Assembly: GCA_022496805.1 (NCBI GenBank)
Contig: CM040091.1
Span: 20,512,336 to 20,576,335 of the forward strand
DNA length: 64,000 bases
Direction of reading: 5' to 3'
From: Pohlia nutans
Lineage: Eukaryota; Streptophyta; Bryopsida; Bryales; Mniaceae
Positions 23,864 to 34,700 of the stretch are shown piece after piece; positions within the stretch are counted from its first letter, which is position 1, and each line of letters opens with the position of its first letter. Below the pieces are notes generated by a model, which saw nothing but the letters and a program-made list of their open reading frames with translations, had not been told where the DNA came from and did no database searches. The position numbers and the translations under genes are program-made.

Positions 23864-26800
23864 ATGCCCAGCGATTGGGAAGATTGGTATGTGGATATAG
23901 CCCCCGGAAAAGTGAAGTGCTTACTATGTGCAGCACTTTTTGCAAGGAAGGCGGCGAGGATGTTGAGTCACCTTGGATACCGGAACGCATCAGGAAACCG
24001 TGACACTGGCGTCGGTATATGCAAGAGACTCACACCGCAGATTAAAGGGCTCTTTCTTAATTGCAGAGGAGATCCTCCTAAGCGTCCAAATCCAGATCTA
24101 TCCGATGAATGTCGGACTCCGAGAGCGGGAAATATGGACATGATGGAGCTTTGCACACCGCAATCGCTAGATCGAGAGTCACGCGATGGACCACAAGAGA
24201 TTCCAAATCAGAGGTCAGGTTCTAATACAAATGAAACTACCGCGAGCAGACCACCATCCACGGAACGTGACAGTGCAGCTGGCAGGGCCGCCCGTCCATT
24301 GCGACAAGCAGGAATACCAGAGGGTTTTCAGGAAGACAAACGAAGGGAGTTAGACAAGATGTGGGCAAGGTTCTTTTACGAGGCGAATATCCCTTTTGCG
24401 ATAGCACGGAATTCAACTTTCAAAGAGGCCGTACGGAGGACTTCTGCTTTTCGGGGACCATACACACCACCCTCTTACAATGACTTACGGAAGAAACTCT
24501 TGATGCAGGCCAAGAATGAGCTAGGGGTGGTCTTGGAAGGTAAAATGGCAGATAGCATTCGCAAGTTTGGAGCCACGTTGACATTTGATGGATGGAGCTC
24601 GTGCACAAACCAACCATTATTCAATTGCATGATAGTGTCTGCGGTAGGAGAACACTTTCTTGGATCGGTAGACACTTCGGGACATTCGAAGATAGCAACG
24701 TACCAAACGACCATCATAGAGAAGTTCATTGAAGGCGTTGGATCGCAGAACGTGGTGCAAATTGCAACGGACAACGCATCTGTCATGAAGGCAGCAGCGG
24801 ATCTCGTGACGAACAAATATGACCACATATACTTCCAAGGATGTGTTGTTCACGCAATGAACCTGTTATTGGGGGACATTGCGAAGGCAAACTGGATAGC
24901 TCACGTGTTGAAGAAGGCCCGGACGATCGTGACGTTTATAAAGAAGAGACACATGCCTCTTGCAGTATTTCGAAAGCACGAGAAGAAGTTCAGCCTAGTA
25001 TTGGCAGGGAAAACTAGATTTGGATCAAATTTCATGATGGTGGATCGATTACTCGAGGTGAGACAGGCCTTAGAGCAGTCAGTTGTGGACGAACAGTGGA
25101 CGTCCTATGTCGTCACACTCCGAGACAAGCGGGGGGGGATCAAAGCGCGCACTATCTCTCGAGATGTGAGAAGGTATATACTGGATGATCACTTTTGGCA
25201 AAGATGCACTAACTTTCAGGAGGTGGTTGCACCGTTGATGTATGCACTGCGGGATTTTGACAGTGGGGAACCTGGTATGGGCAAAATTTGACACATCTTT
25301 CACAATGTGGAGAAACACATTGAAAGGGTGAAGGATGAGTTCTTTCCATTGGACGGTGGAGAAAGCATTGATGTGGAGAAGCACTTCCGCGACCGATGGG
25401 CATTGGTCAGAACGGATTTACACGATGCGGGTGCACTTTTGAATCCGTATTTGCTACACGATAAGGAACTCGCAGACAATTTAGATGCCATCACAGCATG
25501 CAAGCGTGTGCTTGGGAAATTATGTTCTCCAGAAACATATCCGGATGTGGTGCTAGAGTTTTTGGCATTCCGTCACAAGGAACCGCCATTCCACAATATG
25601 TTGGATCCGAAACAACAGAAGTGTTCGCCTCATGCATGGTGGGATTTTGAAGGGGCATGCGGAAAGTTCATTGCACCAATAGCACGGAGAATCCTAGCCC
25701 AAACCGTGTCATCGTCATCATGCGAACGCAATTGGAGTAGTTATTATTTCGTGCACAACAGGTCTCGGAATCGCCTCCAACAAAAGAGGGCTGAAGATTT
25801 AGTGTACGTGTACACAAATTCAAAGCTCCTCGCAAAGGCTAAGAGAAAGGATGAGAAGAAGTGGTACGACGAAAATGTATCATCAGAGGATTCGGATTCC
25901 GTTTCAGAAGAATCGGATGGAGATGATGAAGGCGATTGGGTGGGTAATCATGCATCAGACGATGATCGCTGGGCTGATGTGCCTCTTGACGATTGGAGTG
26001 ATCAACTCTCTCCACGAAGGCCGGATTCGTCTCCAGCAAGATCTGGTCGATCAAGCCACGATGTATACGAGTTTGCTGAGGATGGAGAGGAGGGCAATCA
26101 CGTGCAAGCATCAAATGCCGACGATACCGGTGTGAATGTCAGAGAAGAGGACAATTCAATTCTGGCGTTGGGTGAAGAAGAGGGGGACAAACGTGGTAAA
26201 GATGGTGGCACAAGGATTGACACCATGCAGGAGGGTGTTTTGAAGGACCCCAAAGATTCTGAGTTGGAACTTTCTCCTGGACGAAAGGCCACAACGGTGA
26301 ACAATGGCCACTCCAAATGGAAAGGCATAGAGGAAGATTTTGGTCCAATCAGTAAGAGTCCGTTGAAGTTTGGAGAGAGAGATTCTCCTCGTGGACCCCG
26401 TCTTGAGGACCAGATGCAGAGGACCGCCCTTGCATCTAGAGCCTTATTTGATAATTCTAAAACACCAACACCCCGAGTTCCACTTGCATCTTCAACGGGA
26501 TTGGTATCCCTTTCCAAAGCGGTGAATAAACGTGTGAGAGAATCGGATGGAGATTCGGAAAGCGACGGAAATTTGCCTTTATCAGTAGCTATAATAAAGA
26601 AGCCATCAGGTGTGCCCCCAAGGCACAATCAACGGCCAATGCAGAAGATGACGGTGAAGGAGACACTTGTGGGCCCGAAACATATATCATCGAGTGGAGA
26701 GAAATTTGGCGCAACAGGAAACGGCAGCGCTAAACGAAAAAGGCTCATGCAACCATTTGCTGCTTCTCCGCCAAAGCCAGGACGAGTTAAAACACCCCTT

Positions 26801-26959
26801 GACGCAAGTGGATCCACTTGGAAAATGAAGAGTATCCAACCAGTAAAGAAGGAGAGAAAGGAAAACGAGTATTACTCTCACAGTGACGACGAGTCATATG
26901 ATGCAGAGGACAGTAGCGGAGCAGAGGTGAAAGGAGATTCTGATTACAAGGCAGATTGA
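23864..26959 (+). pseudogene. hAT-family transposase (BED-like finger, DUF659, hAT C-terminal domain) with one in-frame TGA
   Basis: One frame of about 1032 codons runs from the ATG at 23864 to 26959, broken only by TGA at 25289-25291. The order is: a BED-like finger at residues 19-60 (KCLLC, then SHLGY and GICKR); DUF659 at about 165-330, with FDGWSS (D242) and IATDNASVMKAA (D303); HAMNLLLGDI after it; and the hAT dimerisation region around residue 600, with CERNWSSYYFVHNRSRNRL (E621). These D, D and E residues match the hAT RNase H-like core. Beyond it is a long disordered C-terminal tail of about 370 residues, acidic then basic (about 25860-26959), unusual for the family. Apart from the TGA the transposase looks intact. 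GGACGGC arrays flank it with opposite orientation; an 8-bp target duplication was not located. Confidence 0.87.
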
Positions 26960-27349
26960 AAACTCAATAGCATTTATGTATTTTCATAGAGTTTTTTTTA
27001 TAAGATATTCTAGTATTCAGTAATTGTAGTTGTTTGGACAGGAGATAGATTTTATAAGTATATATTTCTGTAGTGATATGTATGACGTACATGAATAGAT
27101 GGCAATATTTTGTTGACGTTCCCTTTATTGAATGTTTGTTTACCTGCGAAATATAATATATGACACTATTTTTATGTTTTATGTTGTTGGAACGAGAGTG
27201 GCTATAACCCTAAACAAGGTCGCTATATTTTTATTACAATGAGGCTCCAGTGACTTAATGAGATTTTAATTTATATTTTCCACCATTACAATCACCCTAG
27301 AACGGCCTGAAGTGTTCAAGGTTTAGTCTTTGAGAACCCCTAAACCGGC
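26960..27349. other. 3' flank of the hAT gene, no gene seen
   Basis: AT-rich untranslated-type sequence between the transposase stop codon and the right-hand GGACGGC array. No clear polyadenylation context is assigned. Confidence 0.4.
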
Positions 27350-27354
27350 CTGGC

Positions 27355-27660
27355 CGTCCTCTAGTTGTCCGCGTGCCGTCCGCCCGCCCGGTCGTCCGTC
27401 CCGCCGTCCGCCAGGCCGTCCGCTCTGCCGTCCGCCATCAAACTCCGTCCGTCGAGCCGTCCGGACGGACGGGCGCCAGGCCGTCCGCCACGCTGTCCGC
27501 TAAGCCGTCCGCTAAGCCGTCCGCAGGGTAAAAACGGCAGCGGATAAAGTAAATCACAGTTTACCCAGCGGACGCTGGCGTCCGGCCGCTTGGACGCGAC
27601 GTCCGGACGTCTTGTTGTCAAACCGGACGCGATTTCCTCCAAAGACGTCCGAAGTGACAA
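27355..27660. repeat. GGACGGC motif array, mainly reverse orientation (GCCGTCC)
   Basis: The motif GCCGTCCGC(C/T) recurs about 15 times between 27365 and 27530 and continues in degenerate form to about 27660. It forms the right flank of the hAT gene and is inverted relative to the left flank at 23525-23585. Confidence 0.8.
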
Positions 27661-29857
27661 CCCTGCTAAGCTTGTCCAATACTACGCACTTGTACTTCCT
27701 CGCAAACTTGCTCTGAATGTCCGATGCAACCTCTGCTTGCTTTGTTGCGTATATGTGTGCGTCCCACATCACCTTGACCATGTCAGGTAAGTCCTTCGGA
27801 TCAGACGTCTTGTTCAGGTTCCTGTTCCGGTCGTCCAACCACTTCTTTCCCACAGTCGATGCATACGCCTTATCCAGCCAGCTCTCCAGCTCCGCACGAG
27901 TGATGAACTTCTCCTTGGCAAAGTCCTCCCAGTCCTTTGCAGAATACATAACGTATGTGCTCTTACGGCTTGAAAGCTCCCACTTCAGAAAGTGGTTCAT
28001 CAACTCGTTCTTCATCAGCCTGACCAGTCGCTCCCTGGTTCCTGCTGCATGAAGAGACGGTAATCTTGCCACTTTATCAACTTTGGTAGCCTTGGAGCCC
28101 TTCACAGAGATTTCTTTTCTCTCCACAAGGTTAGCAAGGTAGTTGATATCCTCTGAGCGCAAGCCGTATAGCGCTTTCAAGTCATGCTGGAGAAATGGCT
28201 TGCGCTTCAGGTCATAGTTCTTCTGCACATTCCCTTGCGCATCTGGCAGCTTCCCCTTAATGTACTCCTTTTCAATCTCCATCCATCGATCGACTGCGCT
28301 GTCTTCCTCAGTAAAGAGAAGGGGAATCTTGCAGTCCTTTAGCTCTGAGTCCTTCACGTTCGTGAAGATCGATGCGAGAGCAGGAACAAAGTCTTGCATT
28401 CGAGACACAGAAAAGGTGTTAGTAGCGCTCTCAAGTGAGCTTGTTGTCATCGGGAGATCTCCCGATGATAGTAAATTTATGGGAAGTTCTCAGAGGCCAG
28501 AGCGAAGTCCATGGGGAGGGAATGCAGTCTTACCAGGAATTCCTGAGGGTGATGGCGTCCTTGTGCAGATGGCTTGGGACAATTCATCTCTTTCCACTTG
28601 ATTCGGGCATTCAGCACCTGCATCATGAAGGTGTGCTCCTTTTGCGGGCCAGCCATATCCTGGTTTAGTACGCGCGAGAGAAGCAGAAGCTTGATGTGGT
28701 CAGTCTTGGGCGCCCACACTGGAATGATGGAGAACGCGGACGCCTTGGCTTTGTCAGCTTCATCAATTTCGCCACTCTCGACGAGATTTCTGTAGCACTG
28801 AACCATATGCTGACCCCCAATAATGTAGAAGTTTGTAGAGCTTTTAATTTGATGCCTCTCAGGAGGACTTGTGACGAACTCTACAGTTCTTTTATCTCCA
28901 TACGGGCCCTTCTTCAGTGGGAGTACAGTAATTTCTCTATCTGTTCCACTGTACCTCGGAACAATGCGCACCTGGTTCGTCAAGGCTTTTAACCTGTCCT
29001 CAATAAGTCCGCGGTAGACGCAGGTACCTAGAGGGGCCCTGTGCAGCTTTGAGTAGTGCACAGTGATTTCTTTATCCTTGTCATCCTTGTCATCCTTGAG
29101 CTTCTCGTGGCCCCACTTGTACAGGGGTTCGAATGCCTCGCTATACAAGTTTTTCATCTCAGTCTGCTTGGACTTGTCGAGCTTCTCAATATCCGACGCT
29201 AACATTGTCACACACTGCTGAAGGGTAAGTTTCTCATCAGCCTTGCCTTTTTTGGGCTTTCCCGCGACAGGCACACCAATTTCCCCGTCAGTGTCCAAGG
29301 CGGATTTTCGTTTTGTGCCTCTCTTCTTGGGAGGAGCGGGGTCAGTCAGAGCCTGCGCTGGACCTGGAGCAGCAGGTGCAGAATCAGCGCGCGCCTCCTC
29401 GATTTGGTCCCACTGCGACTGAAGATGTTGAGGAGTCCAGAGCGTCATGTCCTCCGGGAAGAACAGGTATCCTCTCGCAGTGAGGGATTCACACTGTTCC
29501 AGGCTAAGCTTGCACAGGTCCAGGATCAGTCCATACGTCATAATTCGCTCGGACTTTGGGAGCCTCTCCTCCACCACCATAATAGCTGTCTCGTTGTCGA
29601 AGCCTTGAAGTTCGACGACACTTAGGCCAATCGGCGAGTGGATCCGCTTGTCCTTAGAGAGGTGGGGGACAATGACGCCCGTGCTTCCTGCCATATCCTT
29701 CCATGACATGGCCCATGTGGTGACCTTCTGGTCGCAGCGGAAAATTGCGCTCGGCTTCAATTCACCATGGAAAATGAAACCATGGATCCAACTATCAATA
29801 AATGGGTACAGCTTCACGGGTCGGTGGTCACTTGGTGGTTCCTCGATTTGCTCATTT
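27655..29857 (-). CDS. Nuclear-type protein with a GGQH (ParB-like) motif; palindrome-bearing intron; 3' end cut by the hAT element
   Basis: Two exons join in phase 0 on the minus strand: 29857-28534 ends HPQEFL before a GTAAG donor, and 28429 to about 27655 starts SATNTFSVS after a GAG acceptor; the 104-bp intron holds an 18-bp palindrome. An acceptor (CTGCAG) at 29858-29863 shows that a first exon is missing upstream. Features are KKRGTKRKS (a likely nuclear signal), a Lys/Asp-rich linker, and NFYIIGGQHMVQCYRNLVES, which resembles the GGQHR/DGQHR loop of ParB/sulfiredoxin-like folds; LPLKKGPYGDKRTV precedes it. The second exon is mainly helical and charged. Coding similarity fades into GGACGGC sequence near 27655, so the C terminus is probably truncated by the neighbouring element. 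I do not recognise the family with certainty; the ParB link is weak. Confidence 0.55.
28449..28466. repeat. Perfect 18-bp palindrome ATCGGGAGATCTCCCGAT inside an intron
   Basis: The sequence equals its own reverse complement and lies within the 104-bp intron of the GGQH gene. Confidence 0.9.
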
Positions 29858-29930
29858 CTGCAGAACGACCAGAAACCAATGTTGGTCAAATTCTTCCTCC
29901 AAAGCCATAAACAATATAACAACGGGGATC

Positions 29931-29948
29931 ATCGGGAGCTCTCCCGAT
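29931..29948. repeat. Palindrome variant ATCGGGAGCTCTCCCGAT upstream of the GGQH exon
   Basis: It keeps the outer arms ATCGGGAG and CTCCCGAT and lies in what should be the preceding intron, 74 bp from the acceptor. Confidence 0.85.
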
Positions 29949-30039
29949 GACTTTGATACAGTCGATCGCACGAGGGGCTGTGCATAGAGCGTACTCTACA
30001 ACAACTATCTACAAGGACCACGAAATTTGCAGAGGGAGG

Positions 30040-30500
30040 GAAGGGGCTATGAAATCATCGAGAGATTCCCCGATGGACCTGGCACTTTCCACAGGAAGGG
30101 AAGGGGGTACCAACGCATCGAGGGATCCCCCGACGGACCCGCAATGTTTCAGAGGGAGGGAAGGGGCTCTGAAGTCATCGAGAGATCCCCCGATGGACCT
30201 AGCACTTCAGACAAGATGGGAAGGAGGTACCAAAGCATCGAGAGATCTCTCGATGGTCCTAGAAACTTGCAGAGGGAGGGAAGGGTCTGAGTCCGTCATC
30301 GAGAGATCTCTCGATGAGCCTGGCACTTTCCACAGGAAGGGAAGGGGGTACTGACGCATCGAGGGTCCCCCGATGGACCCGGAAATGTGCACAGGAATGG
30401 AAGGGGCTTCGAAGTCATCGAGAGATCCCCCGATGGACCAGGCACTTTCCACAGGAAGGGATGGGGGTACCAACGCATCGAGGGATCCCCCGATGCAATT
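30040..30500. repeat. 60-bp tandem array, eight units, each carrying the palindrome or a variant
   Basis: Palindrome copies start at 30057, 30117, 30177, 30237, 30298, 30358, 30417 and 30477, so the period is 60 bp. Two unit types alternate (AGGGAAGGGGCTCTGAAGTC and AGGGAAGGGGGTACCAACGC), giving a 120-bp higher-order unit. Copies at 30237 and 30298 are perfect palindromes (ATCGAGAGATCTCTCGAT); others are imperfect. Because 60 is a multiple of three, frames stay open on both strands, which explains the apparent ORFs here. Confidence 0.88.
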
Positions 30501-30519
30501 AGCACTGTCCGTACGGTTC

Positions 30520-30690
30520 AAGATTTCAGGTTTAGGGTACAAGTTTTACGCTTTATGATCTACGGTTTGGGGTGTAGGGTTTACGGTCTAGGGTTTAGGT
30601 TTCACGGTTTATGGTTTACGGTTTATGTTTCAAGTTTCAAGATTAGGGTTTAGGGTTTATATTTATGGTTTACGGTTTAGGTTTTTCGTT
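30520..30690. repeat. Degenerate TTTAGGG-like tract
   Basis: Irregular repeats of GGTTTAGGGT, GGTTTACGG and related heptamers occur, consistent with a decayed interstitial telomere-type repeat. Confidence 0.6.
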
Positions 30691-30878
30691 ATCCTAGATG
30701 TGGATACCCTTCATTTGTTACACTGTAACGTCCTTAATCTGAGCACTCAAACTTCCTCACCTTTCACTACGACAGGGATTATATGCATTCCACAAAACTA
30801 CTGCAATTCCAAATCATTGCATGAAATATTTCAATAGGTATAGAATTCCTGGGTAAGTGAGACTTATGGGTCTTCCCA

Positions 30879-31029
30879 GATTCTTGCGGTCGTGGGCGCT
30901 CTCGATGAAGTGGCTGCCATTGCTGTCAAGAACTCTGCACAGCGTCCGAAAACTGCAGAGGAAATTGAAAACATTGAGGCGGAGGGAAGTGTACAGAAGG
31001 AACTGAAACAGACTCCAACAATGCACTAA
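30879..31029 (+). CDS. Possible orphan exon (low confidence)
   Basis: After the acceptor-like CTTCCCAG the plus strand reads ILAVVGALDEVAAIAVKNSA and then QRPKTAEEIENIEAEGSVQK before a stop at about 31027-31029. The amino-acid composition looks like genuine coding sequence rather than repeat. No partner exon or family is recognised, and chance cannot be excluded over 50 codons. Confidence 0.25.
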
Positions 31030-32088
31030 CTTATCACAGGACATACAAACAGGGTAATCTAACAATGCGATTGCGCGCATTAGACTTACTAACTGCATCA
31101 CGCATTAGACTTACAAAGCAAGAATATTGCAACAAAGCAGGGTAATCAAAACAAGTACGTGTAGACAAGCTTGTTGTGCAAGAAGCAATTTGATTATGCG
31201 CACAGACAGCGCAGAAGGAGTTCAAGCATAATGCAACAAACCTAGAAACGAAACAAAACTGCAACCCTAAACCGCAAGAATTTAGGGTTCAATGCAAGAA
31301 TTGTTCATCGCTCGTGAAGGCAAAATACAACTGCATTGGACTTACAAGAGAATGGAAGAGTCTGGGCCGCCGTACAGCACCTCCCGCACCTCCCGAAACT
31401 GAAACAACTCCACGTCGGTACTTCCCACCAATTGCGCACACTTTTGAAACGCAGACAATTACAAAAACGCGCAGGACATCGAGGGCAAGAAAACGACAAA
31501 ATCGGGGCGCATGCAGGATGAAAGATGAGGGAGAAAAGTTATGCACAAGTGGACTGACGGGTAGAGACTGCGGGAGACTGGGGAGATTCGCAAAAGGACG
31601 TTGGAAAAAACAGGGTGGTGAAAAGTAATTCAGGAAAACAAGCACGGTAATGATGAGCCGAATTTCAGATGATCCGGTACTCTTAGTACTATTATAAAAA
31701 AATATGAGTATTAGCACGTACTTCATGGAGTCACCTTGAAGTGCACCACAATGCATAAGTGCATGCTGTCATGCACTAACCCCTAAAGGACGGACCTATT
31801 ACCATGGAATTTCCATGGAATTAGAATAGCATGGGTGTAACTAATTATGAAGATCACCCCGGTAGAATTGTTTTTACCATGACCGTAAAAGTAGCAAAAA
31901 TAACCATCCCATGGTAATGGATATTCAACTTGCGACCATCATAAAATAATATAAATCTTAGATTTTTCCAAAACTCAAAATGTAGTAGAAATGAGATCTT
32001 GTGAAATTTATATTGCTAGCTATGCTCAAATTCATAACACATCATTTTAATGGTTGAAATTGAGTTTTGGTAGAAAGATACTCAACAT
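31030..32088. other. Intergenic, no supported gene
   Basis: Open frames occur on both strands near 31290-31760 but show no domain, and neither strand is favoured. A TAACCCCTAAAGGACGG motif at about 31779 resembles a TTAA-MITE end. Confidence 0.4.
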
Positions 32089-32899
32089 TTAACCCTTTAG
32101 TGCCTAGGGTACTGTAGCAGACAGCTCTGGATTTCAGTGGGTTTTTCCACTGTGGTTGAGACTACCAAAAATAGAATGGGTTAAATTAGAAAGTAACCGT
32201 ACAATTCTATTCTCAACTCGAGAGCACACATTTTATTAAAATTTGATAATCATCCGATGGTGGGATCGGAAGATTATAGTATGTATTTGAACTGTATAAT
32301 GCACGCTCAAAAACGAGATTTTGGGGGGTGTGTGACTTCAAAGTTAAATAGAATTTGAGGTAAATTTTCAAAAATAAAAGCAAAGACGTTCAGCTATGCC
32401 CTATGTCAACACCTCTCCGTTGCAATCTTTCATATCAAAAAAAGACTCACACATAATTATTGTGAGATTTATAAGTGAAAGTGACTTGTCCATGTACGGT
32501 TTAGGACAAAATTTTATACGTTGAAAATAGACAGGAGTGGGTACATTAGTCAAGATCGGATTACACACACTAATGGAAGATGAAGAAGAGAACACAATCC
32601 AAAAAAATAAAACTAGATAACAAACTTCCAAACACAAGAAATACTACACACTACATATGTTGTATTTGTAAGTATTTACTGTATTTTCAAGTATTTGCAG
32701 TATTTTTGCGTTCTGTTGATAGGTATTTTGATAGTTGTACAATTCCAAATTGAAAATTTCTTTTTCTGGAAGGTGCGTAATGTATGTGCACAAATCTGAA
32801 CTTCAGAACTGAAGTTCCAATTCTTCACGGATTCTCTGTTATTTTCATTTCCGACGTTGCAGTGACCATAATCTGGCTTGCTAGGCACTAAAGGGTTAA
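32089..32899. mobile_element. piggyBac-like MITE with TTAA target duplication and 15-bp perfect TIRs
   Basis: The element is bordered by TTAA at 32089-32092 and 32896-32899. The terminal repeats are CCCTTTAGTGCCTAG at 32093-32107 and its exact complement at 32881-32895. TTAA targets and CCCTTT termini are diagnostic of piggyBac-type transposition. The interior is about 770 bp, AT-rich and without a transposase, so it would need proteins in trans. Confidence 0.82.
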
Positions 32900-33650
32900 A
32901 ACACACTACATCACGGTGCATTCTTACTATTCAATTGCCAATTGAGATCCAATATTGAAACCTTGTACATACAAAAAACACTGAATTAGGAATTTTTGCA
33001 CTTGGCCAAGTGCATTGTCCGATGGCCACAATGGTGCAAAATTTGCACTATTTTGAAATTTTGCTCCCCTAAAATTATATATATTTTCATTTTCAAAAGA
33101 GCAACAAGACATTCACTCATATCAAATTTGCCATGTATTAAAAGAAAATCAAACATAATGTGCAATATTTTTTATTACTATCCAATAGAAAATCAAAACA
33201 AAACACTTCATTTCATATATAAATGAAGGCACGCACTACAAAGTAAAAAAATATTGCACTATCATACTATACCAAAGGGTTCCGCCTAGCATAATTTCCC
33301 AATCTGTACTACCGCTCCATTTTTGGCCTCAATCCACCATTCGTGTTCTTTCCATTGGTTGAGAGTCTTAAGTGCTATAACTGTATAAAGAAAACAAATC
33401 AGCACACAATTAATACATGAACTCCTTCAATTATATTGAAAATTGACATTCATTCAAGATTAATAGAATAAATGGGAAAAACATAAACAGAACAAATTAT
33501 CACATTCTGTATCACAATTATCACACTCTATAATTTTCATCTTACTACAATGGGGTTTATGATCAATTGGCCCATAATGTATGTTCAATAGGCAAAATCT
33601 GCTAAATTTAACAATTTATGACTCTAAATCTCTGAACTCAGCATGAAGGC
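32900..33650. other. AT-rich intergenic, no gene seen
   Basis: Only short open frames are present. No repeat structure is recognised before the tandem array that begins at about 33651. Confidence 0.4.
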
Positions 33651-34700
33651 CTTTAACCTCTAAAGGCCCTAATGAGGATTTTGTCTTTGCAATTACGGAA
33701 ATCTACAACAAATAGGAGCATTTATGGCAAAATATACTAAATTAAGCATCTTATGACTATAAATTTGGAAAATCAATAAGAAACCTGGGTGCCCATGACC
33801 TCTAGAGACCTTAACAAATTATTTTTCTTTTAAATTGCGGAAATCTAGAAATCAAATTTGAACAATTTTGGCAAAATTTTCTAAATTTAGAAACTTGAGA
33901 CTTTAACATTTGGAACCCATCATGAAATTTGGCTGCATTTAACCTCAAGGGACCCTAACGAGTTTTTTGTCTTTTGAATTGCGGAAAATTACATCAAATT
34001 TGACCATTTATAACACAATTTTCTAAATTTAGAAAAATATGACTTTAAATTTGGGAACCCAACATGAAATTAAGGTGCCCCTAACCTCAAAGAGTCCTAT
34101 CAATTTTTTTCTTTTGAGTTGGGCAAATCTTCAACAAATTTGAGAAGTTATAACAAAATTTTCTAAATTTAGCAATTTTTCATTACAAATCTTAAAACCC
34201 AACATGAAATTTGGATTCCCCTAATCTTTACGAGTCCTAACAAATTTTTTGTCTATCAAAGTTTGCAAATTTACATCAAATTTGATAAGTTGTGGCAAAA
34301 TTTGCTAAATTTAGCAATTTACTGCTATAAATTTCGGAACCCACCATGAAATTTGGATTCCCCTAACCTCTACGAATCCTAACGAATTTTTTGTCTATCG
34401 AATCGTGCAAATTCATATTAAATTTGAGAAGCTATGGCAAATTTTACTAAATTTAGCAACTTTTCATGATAAATTTCGGAACCCAACATGAAATTTGGAT
34501 TCCTTTAACCTCTACGAGTTCTAGCAAATTTTTTGTCTTTTTAATTTTGCAAATTTACATTAGATTTGAGAAATTATGAAAAAAAATTGCTAAATTTAAC
34601 AACTTTTATTTATAAATCTTAGAACCCAACATGAAATTTGGGCGCTCCTAACCTTTAGGGGCCCTAACAAATTTTTTGATTAAAATTTAAGCAATTCATG
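33651..34700. repeat. Tandem array, about 142-bp period, eight units
   Basis: Unit starts marked by TAACCTCTA(A/C)(A/G)... lie at about 33655, 33798, 33941, 34083, 34224, 34367, 34507 and 34650. Each unit contains CTAAATTTAGCA and CCCAACATGAAATTTGG variants. The unit-start motif ACCTCTAAAGGCCCTAA resembles the ends of the TTAA MITEs. Confidence 0.8.

Noticed and set aside
29947..30653. Plus- and minus-strand ORFs across the 60-bp array
   Set aside because: The unit length is a multiple of three, so open frames arise automatically; the peptides are pure 20-residue repeats.
31289..31756. 155-codon minus-strand ORF with hydrophobic content
   Set aside because: No domain is present, a comparable plus-strand ORF overlaps it, and there is no splice or promoter support.
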